From assembly GCF_018812025.1 (NCBI RefSeq), contig NC_063049.1:14403734-14467733 (forward strand): DNA of 64,000 bases, given 5' to 3'. This DNA comes from Megalobrama amblycephala (Eukaryota; Chordata; Actinopteri; Cypriniformes; Xenocyprididae). Shown here in pieces: positions 55,861 to 64,000 of the stretch (positions within the stretch are counted from its first letter, which is position 1; every line of letters begins with the position of its first letter). The notes under the pieces were generated by a model that was not told the origin of the DNA, did not search any database, and was given only the letters and a program-made list of their open reading frames with translations. The translations under genes and the position numbers were made by a program.

Positions 55861-56252
55861 AGGTGCTCTAAGCGAAGTCACGCGTTTTTAGACCAAAACA
55901 TTTTTTGTCACATACAGCAAACATCTCCTCACTATCCGCTAGCTGCCTGTCCCCTGAACACACTGTAAAAAAACACGGTCTCTGTAGTCGCCACAAGCTC
56001 CGAAAACGGCAATAAAAACAAACTGCACGCCTGGACCACAAAACATAATAAACATGCTCCAGCCAATAACCAACAAGCAACGTCAATACGCAAGCTACTT
56101 ACATTTTAAATGCACATTCATGACTGTTTCAGGAAGCACGGAGGGGAGGGCCAGGAGGAGTAGGAGGGAGGGTCTAGCTAGCCTCTGTTTTGTTTGACAA
56201 CACTTCGAACGTCAACAGGAAGTTACTCCGCTCAGAATCGCTTAGAGAGCCT
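55861..56252. mobile_element. TTAA-flanked MITE, 392 bp, sharing its left TTAA
   Basis: Starts AGGTGCTCTAAGCGA directly after the TTAA that ends the previous MITE, and finishes TCGCTTAGAGAGCCT before TTAA at 56253-56256. The ends are inverted with two differences. Confidence 0.85.
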
Positions 56253-56282
56253 TTAAATATTAAATTAAAAAGTTTGGATTAA

Positions 56283-57072
56283 AGGTGAAATATGTAATAT
56301 TTTTGCAGTAAAATATCCAAAAACCACTAGACCAGAGTTACATATTTTGTTCACTTGAGTACTTACAATTTCCCAAATGTTTCCAACTATTTGTAAATCG
56401 TGAGAAAATTGCAGTTTTAACCAAGGCCAAGTACCATGCTTTACCATGCCTCAGAGAAAAACACTATTTTGTCAAATAGCTAACGTAGCATAATCAGATG
56501 CAGTTTTATAACAGTAATTCATAATTTTCTCCATCATACAATACGTTTTAAAATGAATTGCATGCCATTTATCAACACAAGACATCCAGCATTTAATATG
56601 ATATTCTAAAATCGATCTATCTTACTGCAGTGTGCAACAGTGTCTCACAGCAGCTGCCGAGCGAACGCACAGAGTAACGTTTAAACTTTTTTAACACACT
56701 CAAATGTATCTAATAATAAACAGAGCTGCATTACCTCATACTCATGACCGGAAAAACGGAAGCGGCGCCTGCGACTGTTGCATAATATAAGTTCTGCTGC
56801 TCGTGAGCCGTGTGTTGCGAAATTGCCCCAGCGGCCTCGTTCAGCTCCACAACACTCTGTCCTGCTCTGCTTCATACTACAGTAACATTAATAATCCCAT
56901 CCATGGACATGATCTCTTCCCGACTCCAATACCTATTCTTTTGCAACGTCCGTTGAGATGAAGTCCACATGTCCCAAGATTCCGCTCTCAAACTTGGTGT
57001 CATCAAGCTACTCCTTTGTTTAAATAGGCTTCTAGTGACCTCTAGCAGACAAAATTATTACATATTGTACGT
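56283..57072. mobile_element. TTAA-flanked MITE, 790 bp (same family as 1171-2009)
   Basis: TTAA at 56279-56282 and 57073-57076. Ends AGGTGAAATATGTAATATTT and AAATTATTACATATTGTACG are inverted. Confidence 0.85.
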
Positions 57073-57189
57073 TTAACAACTATAGCAATCAATACTGTAA
57101 TGTTGGTGACAATTTTATTAACAGGTGAAAGGACAAATCGTAAACAAATCTTTGTGAATCTTTAAAAAGAAATCTTTAAGGATTGCAAT

Positions 57190-58479
57190 AAGTGGGGGAG
57201 ATGGGGAAACGCCCTTGGTACCCTGGACAAATGAAGACTGCCTTCCTTTTTGGTCTGCTCATGCAGTCCCAATGGTACCACACACTGCAGCTGTCACATT
57301 GAATCTGAAAAAGATATCACAATAATTTAATCTTCAAAAATTATTTCAGATTACTGTAAAATCTTAATGCAAATCATATTCTATGTTCAATGTACCCAAG
57401 TGTCCACTTTGCCCTGTGTATGTGAATATTTATCCCCACAAGCCAGGCACAAGTCATTTAAGTCATATAAGCAAATTTATAGAGGTAATATTATACATAT
57501 AGCCATGACACATCTATTAACCAAATTTAAAGCAAAAAAAAGAAAGAAAAAGACCTGATTCTTTTAGCAGGCATTGACCAATGTCATTCGGCATCAGTGC
57601 AATATCAGATTCCCTGCATGCAAAATTAAGATCTCCTCCTCTTAAAATGGTTTACCCCACATGAGTTGCCGTAAGCCTGTAAGCTGTGTGGTAATGTTAT
57701 ACAGTCCCATTTGGTGTCATAGAAACGCTTGCGGTCCATGAAACACCCTTTTTTTAAGGGGATAGTGGGAAAAATATTTTTAAATGTTATCACATGATGA
57801 GATTCCATGCACATGTTCGTTTATTCTCACCTTACAGCATTTCTGCAGTGAACAACATTCCTGCTGCTCTCACCTAACGAGTTCAAATAAACTATCCTCC
57901 TTTTTGAGGATATATCATCTGCCAAAAGATTGTTATTAAATTGTAAACAAACAGAAGTCTTACAGACAAAGACACAAGTCATTTTTTAGAAAAAGGAAAC
58001 AAACGCACTACCGTCTGAGGTGCCAGTCAGGAGAGATGAATTCAAATGTATATAAAAAATATGACCGCACACTCAACTTGCGAATAGTTTATTTATCCGT
58101 TTCTGCAAAGGCTTTTTGCCGAAACGGGTAAATAAACTATTCGCAAGTTGAGTGTGCGGTTATATTTTTTATATACATTTAAAGACATAAGTCATGTAAT
58201 GAAACAATCCAGCAGTGTCCAGTGGTTTTTGCCCTCATTCATGGCCCCCAGCAGAAGATCATATCCACACTTTAATGTATATGGCAGTATGACAAATTTC
58301 AAAAACTAATTTTCTAACTATTATGGAATTGTGAACAAAATCAAACATGAAGTCACTGACCTCACTCTCAAGCATCTGCCCAGGCCTGAGGCGCTCAAGA
58401 TAAAATGTAAACAATTTATAGGGACCTATTTTGCTACAGAGCCTTCCTCCTACTTTGCCTGCCCAGATGTCTTGTAACA
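57190..58479 (-). pseudogene. Ulp1-like cysteine protease followed by a PHD finger, in several exons
   Basis: Minus-strand exons, in order: 58479-58361 (GPYKLFTFYLERLRPGQMLESE; donor GTCAGT); about 58294-58205 (LLLGAMNEGKNHWTLLD, with the HW of Ulp1-type C48 proteases); 57918-57874 (SSKRRIVYLNSL; acceptor GGCAG, donor GTGAGA); about 57745-57556 (LPHSLQAYGNSCGVNHF, active-site Gln and Cys, then a frame change near 57630); about 57470-57396 (DLCLACGDKYSHTQGKVDTW; donor GTACAT); and 57304 to about 57190 (acceptor TTTTCAG; IQCDSCSVWYHWDCM...FICPGY). The last two make the C-x2-C, C-x2-C, H-x2-C series of a PHD finger, but the last Cys is Tyr. The triad Asp is Asn. Ulp1 proteases cleave SUMO-like tails; PHD fingers bind histone tails. 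In mobile elements both accompany integrases of the Ginger group. Probably a broken copy. Confidence 0.62.
58044..58180. mobile_element. 137-bp near-perfect hairpin element
   Basis: Arms 58044-58103 and 58121-58180 are each 60 nt and pair at 58 positions; both exceptions would be G-U pairs in RNA. The 17-nt middle (GCAAAGG..TTTTGC) can pair further. It lies within an intron of the Ulp1-like gene. Non-coding. Confidence 0.9.
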
Positions 58480-58539
58480 CTAAATGGATCCAAAGAGAAG
58501 TAGTTTAATTTTCATTTAATTATCCTTGAAGTTAAAAAT

Positions 58540-59665
58540 TGATACATTCAAGAAGTCTGGGAGGCAGCAGGCTGAGAGCGGGTGTGCCTCATACGTTCTG
58601 AAAAGTGAAGCTGCGGGCTCTTTGATCGCCCCCTGGAGGCTGGATGCAGTACAGGTCATAAACCCGCCCGCTCAATGCAGACGAATGAGACTTAAGTTAA
58701 AACATAAAAATAAATAATGCTTCAAATAAAATTTTCCGAAAGATGGTTCTGGTCATTTAAGGTAGTTGTTATCACGCTGATTTATATTCAATTGTTCGTT
58801 TTTGTGATAAGTTTGATTTTAGCTAGCAATTTGGTGCTATAGAAACGGGGCGTCATCGTGATTCACAGTTGATTGACAGCTTGTCTGAGGACTGTCGGGG
58901 CTTCGAGGGGAGAGTGAAGATAAATAAATAACTATTATTTTTTATTTAATTTTATTTAATTTCTGTGTTATTTCACATCGGCAAAATGAGCTGTTCAGCA
59001 GTAAACTGTACTAACTGACCTACAGGATCTGACGGATATCTGAGCTTTTCTCGGTAACGTTAAGTGTGGGCTTCATAAGCGAATTAATAAACTTTATTAG
59101 TTAAGATAACACGCATAACGTTAGCCATGACGGAAAAAAGCAGGTGATCGTTATCTGGCAGTTACTAATTATTTTTATGGGTATAAAATGATAATTAGCA
59201 GGATAAAACTAATGATAGCCTACTCTAATTAGTTATAGAGCACTGTCTACAGCAATCGATCTCCTGTAACATTAGTTTAAACCTTTTATTTAAAATGGCA
59301 GGACCGTTTCTGACATTTTAGAGTTGTTTCTAGTGGCATATTATATTGAGTTTATCTACTGAATTTGCTGTTTCAAAAATATTATTGCTCTAGAAACAGA
59401 ATAACCTATTATTTTATAGGTAGAATTTTAAATTACGTATAATTTATATAGCCTATTTAAAATACATCAATAATGACGCAGCCGTCTGGGCGGAAGTTTG
59501 ATACCACGACTCCGCCTCCGGGCTCCACTGACGATTCCTTCTGCGCATGCCCAGGTTCCAAACTGACGTTTTTGCGTAACGTGTCAGTGCCCATCGGCGT
59601 CCGTTTTGGCTTCAGTTCAATACAATGGAAGGAAGCGTCGTCGCGTCGTCCATCTTTTTTTACAG
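58540..59665 (+). repeat. Dispersed repeat with THAP-exon remnant
   Basis: Contains CCCCCTGGAGGCTGGATGCA, a common fish repeat motif, and ends near TTTTTTTACAGTCTACGG, similar to the repeat end at 44772. The limits are approximate. Confidence 0.4.
58986..59053 (+). pseudogene. THAP-domain first exon remnant
   Basis: ATG opens MSCSAVNCTN, then a stop, then PTGSDGYLSFSR up to a GTAACG donor. The C-x4-C spacing and the S-F-hydrophobic end are those of a THAP finger start. One in-frame TGA makes it non-functional; no second exon was found. Confidence 0.5.
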
Positions 59666-59666
59666 T

Positions 59667-59960
59667 CTACGGCTGAGAGGCAGCACTGGACGCAGCAGTA
59701 TGGGAAGCAGCAGGCTTAGAGGTAGCACTGGACGCAGCAGTGTGAGAGGCAGCAGTGTGGAAGGCAGCACTGGATGCAGCAGTGTGGGAAGCAGCAGGCT
59801 TGGAGTCTGTAGGTTGGGAGGCAGGTATGGCAGCAGGCGCTTGATGACAAGTGTAGTGTCTTTGGGTTTCAGTGTAGGTAGTCTGATGAGGATGAGTCAT
59901 GAAAATAGGCACATTAACGGGAACTGTTAAATGGTGATGGAAAACTTGTGTGATTGGCAA
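59667..59960 (-). pseudogene. Ser/Ala-rich repetitive frame (linker of the Ginger-like gene?)
   Basis: Minus-strand open frame ending in repeats of AASHTAASSAA type, encoded by a GC-rich array of 12-bp and longer units (59685-59815). No domain. It is placed between the integrase C-terminus and the Ulp1 exons on the same strand. It could also be a chance frame through a minisatellite. Confidence 0.3.
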
Positions 59961-60154
59961 AGTATCTAGATGGATGACTGTGAAGGGTGTTTGAAGAGAA
60001 GGGGGCTGGGCAGTGGCTGAAATGGTATCATTTGCCAGAGGCAGGGAGGGATGTAGTTGTGACAGTTGGGATTTTAGAACGTTTTAGTTGGGGATCTTCT
60101 AAAAAGTGTAACAATTGGTGAATGTTTACCCTACCAATGTTTTTCCATTGTCTT

Positions 60155-62230
60155 ATATAAGGTTGATGCTTTTCCCATCTACCTTTGTTACAGTGAACGG
60201 GCCTAGTGAATCTGGATCTAGTTTTCCACCCTTTCTCTGCTGGCTCCTGATTACTCTGTCCCTAACCTGCATGACACTGGGCTTTCCTTGCTGTAGTTTT
60301 CTTTTTTTTTTTCTTTTAGTTTGAACCCCATGTCATGTTGTCCTGAACAATTTTTTAAATCTTGTCCCACCGGTTGATGGATTCCGAGATTGATTCAAAG
60401 GCAATCATGTCCTCTATGCTTTCATTGATCTAAAGAGAAAAATGATGCATTAAAATTTTAAATGTCAAGTTGAATATAATTCACTTAAAAAAAATCCTCA
60501 AAAAAACCTCATGTGTGTGTGGTACCTCACATGGATACCTAGCCTCATGACCAAAAAGTAAAAAATCAGGGGAGAAGTTTGTGGTCAATTGTTTTTTGGT
60601 TCATAGACCAAACATTGCTGCATCCAAATAATCAGACCATGTATTTGGCCTTTTTTCAACAAGCTTGCTCAATGTTCTGTAAAAGAAAAGAGACAAAAGA
60701 AACATGGTTCACCTTTCAGTCATACACCAATATTTTTATAGTACAATTAAACAAGCACATGGTTTCTTACTTCTGAATTGTTCCATTAAGTCTCTCCACC
60801 AATCCATTTGTTTGGGGATGGTATGGAGCACATAAACTCCGCTTGATGCCAAGTATTTCGCACATGCCCAGATTTATCTGTATAATACATATGAAGAGTT
60901 TGGTTCCAAAACGCGATAAACGCCATTTTCAAAAAATCTGTATTGTATCTGGTCGGTATTGAAAACTCATTTATTAGTTTTGCGCAAAATGCGATATCCG
61001 TCGTGTTATTCTGTCATGTTTTCTCCCTTTCTTCCCAAAACGCGACAAACGCCAGTCTCCTTTTTCTGCAGAACGTGATATATCCGCTCTCAACCAATCA
61101 CAGCGCACCATTCCACGCACTGTAAACATTAAAGGCTTTTTTAAAAGCCGTTTTTAATACCAATGTACGCAGAAAAAAAGTGTGTTTATTTAACCGTGCG
61201 GTGGCGCCAGATACTCTTTAATTGGTAATGACAAATAATTCATAACATTAACAAGATGACCATTTTGGGAGCGACGGTTGAATGTATTTTTAGTAAAATG
61301 GCTGAATATAAGATAAATATTGGCAAAGTTTAGACTCTGTCATATATGTGAATCAACTTACTTTGTTGTGTATTTTCAAAATGAAAAATAACTTTTATAT
61401 TGACGAATTAATTGCATTTTGAAAAAAAAAAGTGTCATGGATTTATTGCATTTTGGGAAAAAAAATAATACGTTTTTATTTTAAAATCAAAATGTAGATT
61501 TGAATTTTTAATGTTTTTATATCCAAAAGATGCTATCTGAAAGTTTGAAACAGAAAATAGGGGTTTTCATCTTGCCACTTACTTGGTAAAGAAAACACCT
61601 TTTTACTCAAAATAATCAAAATGGAGTTATTGCGTTTTGGAACCAAACTCTTCATATAATCTTATGCATACTACAGCGCAGTGATTGGATTGAATGAGCT
61701 TTAAGTCATGAATAAATGTAGAAACTGTTGACGTCAGCATGTTCGACCAGCCCATACTGGAGCCATACTGCAGCACTCCGGATCGTGCCGGTAGTACACG
61801 ATGACGTCAAATTTTGTGACGTTGCTCTGACTTTGCTTTTCAAACCAGAAGACAGAAATCACTCTAAAAATATAAAAATAGCTAATTTCAAATTTATAAA
61901 TAAAATTAATGAGTACCTTTAGTGTTTTCAATGATATGCAGCCTATACATATCTATTCACTAATCAAAAAATGTGTTTTCATGACTCTTTAAGAGAAGTC
62001 TTTTTCCTCTGGCAAACTTCACAGTGTGTTACCTAAATATGTGTGGACTTTCAGTTTTGATAGTTAATGAAATCTATGAACACATGAATAAGAATTCACA
62101 CTATTGCACTTACCCATTTTTAAATGTCCACAGACATCCCTGGCCAATAAAAAATCTTGCTTATGGCATCAAGAGTTTTATGAACCCCACAATGGGCACC
62201 TATTAAACTACTTTAGCTAATTTAGCTGCA
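60155..62230 (-). pseudogene. Intron-containing integrase (Ginger/GIN-like), broken
   Basis: Minus-strand exons: about 62230-62114 (GAHCGVHKTLDAISKIFYWP, H2C2 zinc-binding part; in-frame TAA; donor GTAAGT); 62032 to about 61985 (acceptor TTTAG; VTHCEVCQRKK, completing the zinc site); 60877-60771 (acceptor ATACAG; LCAPYHPQTNGLVERLNGTI, the last catalytic Glu region; donor GTAAGA); 60676-60526 (acceptor TTTACAG; TWSDYLDAAMFGL, one TGA, then FLLFGHEARYPCE); and 60429 to about 60160 (acceptor CTTTAG; INESIEDMIAFES, then after a frame change GGKLDPDSLGPFTVTKV, a GPF-type C-terminus). The codon split at 60771/60676 is restored on splicing. The first two catalytic Asp exons are not found; a MITE (60891-61655) occupies that interval. 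LTR elements rarely carry introns; Ginger DNA transposons and domesticated GIN genes do. Confidence 0.65.
60891..61655. mobile_element. 765-bp MITE with ATGAAGAGTTTGGTTCC ends, inside the integrase gene
   Basis: ATGAAGAGTTTGGTTCCAAA at the left and its exact inverse at the right; pairing continues through AACGC. AT-rich, non-coding. It separates the zinc-binding and Glu-motif exons of the integrase. Confidence 0.88.
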
Positions 62231-62918
62231 AATGGACTTTTCTTTTCCATTTGAAATTTGGCAATCATTGTGCGTTCACATAAACGAAAATGCAAACTCT
62301 AATGCATGATTTGCAATTGCGTTTGGATTGTCATATTTTATGCCTCCACAAATTGAAAACGCAATTGCAAATACAATGTGATTCCGTTTGAATAAAGACC
62401 GGAATATCCTTCCATACTATAGCTTAGGGAAAATGCAATGTAAAATTATGGTGTAAAGTCTCAAAGTATATTTCTGGATTCAATAATTCGGGCTGCCATA
62501 CAAGTTAAAGAAATATATTATTAGAAAACTGACAGTGAACTGGTAATTACTGTGACATTTACCATTTGCTAAATTCTTCAATTTTCATTATACCACAAAA
62601 ACACCAACCAAAATTGTCTAATAATACTGCTCCCATGGATAAAACAATGTTTGTTTAACTTTTTTTTTTTTTTACTTTGTTTTGTCATACTGACCCAGGG
62701 TGCAGACAAAGAAGCCTGCGAAGAAAACCAGTGTCCACACTAGGTCATTGAAATGCAAAGCGCACAGATCCTCAGCCAGCAATGGATCTAGCACTTATAT
62801 CCACTGAACTTCTTTGTGTCCTCTTTGAACAACATCAATACTGCTAAAAATTCCACCCTCTCCAGTAAAGATAGCGATGTTGTTATCATCAGTGATATAA
62901 ACACTGGAACTGCACACC
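62231..62918. other. Unassigned; possible further exon on the minus strand
   Basis: A MITE-like stretch with AATTGCGTTT and its inverse AAAACGCAATT near 62320-62370. Minus strand 62918 to about 62700 has two short frames separated by one stop (VYITDDNNIAIFTGEGG and LLAEDLCALHFNDLVW) with no family recognised. Confidence 0.3.
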
Positions 62919-62922
62919 TTAA

Positions 62923-63461
62923 AGGGAACCTATTATGCCCATTTTTACAAGATATTAGTCTCAGGTGACCCCAGACACTAATAAAAATGGATATTTGTTT
63001 AAAATACATATCTTTATGTTGTTCCTCTGAAAAGATATTATTACACCATATCATAGCTTTAGTTGGTGTATAAAGACCTCTACTTAATTTATCTAAATAT
63101 CAAAATTGTCATATGGTGTGACTGTATGGGTTATGTGTGACCTTACTAATATGACAATAAGTAACAGAATTAGGCATTTTAATTGGCACAGAAAGTGTTG
63201 ATGTCTGTGCATGATTTTTAGGCAAGTTCTGGCCAAATACATTTTGTCTGTAAAATAGGTGTCATATAGTGTGACATTACAATCTATATTTTGAACAGGC
63301 AATAATTTAGACATCGTTATGATGAAGAGGTCCACACTCAACCAGGAAGTTGCAGTGTCATCTCTGGAGTGGTTTGGAAGGTCAAGAGGTGAGTTCTGAC
63401 TTTTTGATTTTTAATTAAAAAGCTCTGTATATGATTTTCTCAATAGTGGTCAATGTTTTAA
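62923..63461 (+). mobile_element. TTAA-type (Kolobok-like) element, left part
   Basis: TTAA at 62919-62922 followed by AGGGAACCTATTATGCCC. It runs into a second copy of the same start at 63462 in the same orientation, so its right end is missing. Confidence 0.5.
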
Positions 63462-64000
63462 AGGGCACCTATTATGCAAAATTCACTTTTACATGGTGTT
63501 TGACCATAAATGTGTGTTGGCAGTGTGTGAGCAAAACCACCCTAGAATGAGAAAAATCCACCCAGTGGTTTTTTTACAATCTCAATAATTCATAAGCACT
63601 GTCTCAGAACGCCCTGTTCTAAGATTGCTCTCACTGTGACGTAGAATTGCGCTTAGCCCCACCCACGTGGTTTAATTGACAATCTGGTTTTGGCATAGAC
63701 CTCGCCCTCGGTGATCGGTCAACCATCCTCCATTGTTTCAACGACAGCCGGTAATGTCTCCTAAGAAACATAAGTGTTCTGTTGTGGGATGTAATAATGA
63801 ACATAGTAGTTTTCACTTACCTCCGACATCAGAGCCACTGAAAACGCAGTGGATGGATTTTATTTACGAAGGAAAGGCGCCACTCAAAATTCCAAAATAC
63901 GTTTATGTTTGCGCGAATCATTTTTTGACTGACTGTTTTGAGAACGAGGGTCAATTCAAAGCAGGTCTTGCTTCAAAGTTAATCCTCAAGTGTGGATCGT
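63462..64000 (+). mobile_element. TTAA-type (Kolobok-like) element with THAP frame, continues past the window
   Basis: TTAA at 63458-63461, then AGGGCACCTATTATGC. The THAP-type frame starts at 63754 inside it. Kolobok transposons insert at TTAA and encode THAP-containing proteins, which suits both features. Confidence 0.55.
63754..64000 (+). CDS. THAP-type zinc-finger protein, N-terminal part (runs off the window)
   Basis: ATG 63754 opens 82 codons with no stop before the window ends. Start MSPKKHKCSVVGCNNEHSSF, then a C-x4-C pair, a conserved W (TQWMDFI), IPKYVYVCANHF with the C-x2-H pair, and a downstream Phe-rich stretch. That is the C2CH layout of a THAP finger, a DNA-binding module of P-element- and Kolobok-type transposases and of host THAP proteins. 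Being inside a TTAA-flanked repeat points to a transposon protein. A related remnant is at 49160-49304. The distal part is unseen. Confidence 0.65.
   Translation, partial: MSPKKHKCSVVGCNNEHSSFHLPPTSEPLKTQWMDFIYEGKAPLKIPKYVYVCANHFLTDCFENEGQFKAGLASKLILKCGS

Larger units (their letters stand above)
57180..62230 (-). mobile_element. Putative Ginger-like element: integrase, Ser/Ala-rich linker, Ulp1 protease, PHD finger
   Basis: All host-type splice fragments here lie on one strand in a consistent order: integrase (62.2-60.2 kb), a Ser/Ala-rich repetitive frame (59.96-59.67 kb), Ulp1 (58.5-57.6 kb), PHD (57.5-57.2 kb). Later insertions sit between them: a MITE at 60891-61655, a THAP-bearing repeat around 58.5-59.66 kb and a hairpin element at 58044-58180. 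Known: Ginger1 DNA transposons encode gypsy-like integrases, have introns and can carry PHD and cysteine-protease domains. Terminal repeats were not found, so the limits are only those of the recognised exons. Alternative: a decayed host gene derived from such an element. Confidence 0.55.

Noticed and set aside
58044..58180. Calling the long hairpin a microRNA gene.
   Set aside because: Arms are far longer than a pre-miRNA and nearly identical, which fits a MITE-type inverted repeat; there is no small-RNA evidence in sequence alone.
63093..63341. 82-codon minus-strand frame with hydrophobic stretches.
   Set aside because: Lies in a Kolobok-like repeat copy; the hydrophobicity is what AT-rich codons give by default.
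1..64000. tRNA, rRNA, CRISPR arrays, bacterial operons.
   Set aside because: No cloverleaf-like segments, rRNA blocks or regularly spaced repeats were noticed. The gene structure is that of an animal genome.

Overview
This window looks like nuclear DNA of a teleost fish, most likely a cypriniform. The base composition is AT-rich, there are long (AT)n/(GT)n tracts, coding sequence is sparse and interrupted by introns, and the repeats belong to classes typical of fish (hAT and TTAA-flanked MITEs, L2-like LINEs, gmr1-like and other LTR elements). I saw no bacterial-style operon, CRISPR array, rRNA or tRNA gene.

The only convincing intact host gene is a six-exon, plus-strand type I polyketide synthase (PKS) at 6418-31891. 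It encodes 2107 residues ordered KS-AT-DH-structural KR-ER-like-KR-ACP. The ketosynthase, acyltransferase, dehydratase, ketoreductase and carrier-protein residues are present, the enoylreductase-like nucleotide-binding loop is degenerate, and there is no thioesterase. This matches the animal FAS-like PKS family, whose fish member pks1 is needed for otolith seeding. The KS is split over five small exons; everything from the end of the KS to the ACP is one 5.56-kb exon.

PKS intron 2 (6731-24675, about 17.9 kb) is a transposon sink. It holds TTAA-flanked and hAT-type MITEs, an L2-like LINE 3' end split by a MITE, a large imperfect inverted-repeat complex (about 11.3-19.0 kb), a 5' LTR-retroelement fragment with a tRNA-Pro-like primer site, and a 2300-bp hAT transposon with terminal inverted repeats, an 8-bp target duplication and a broken transposase gene.

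Downstream of the PKS (31.9-57 kb) I see no host gene. The region holds MITEs (some nested), a young internally deleted gmr1-like LTR retrotransposon (36699-40681, minus strand; integrase lies before the reverse-transcriptase remnant), solo LTRs, a 4-kb nested inverted-repeat element, and three TTAA-flanked MITEs placed end to end (54883-57072).

The most unusual stretch is 57.2-62.2 kb on the minus strand. There, spliced exon fragments encode in order an integrase (zinc-binding H2C2, the end of the catalytic core, a GPF-type C-terminus), then a Ulp1-like cysteine protease, then a PHD finger. Several exon junctions have canonical splice sites and restore the reading phase. This resembles Ginger-type DNA transposons, or a host gene derived from one, and this copy is broken by stops and frameshifts. 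At the right edge an open THAP-type zinc-finger frame starts inside a TTAA-flanked (Kolobok-like) repeat and runs out of the window.
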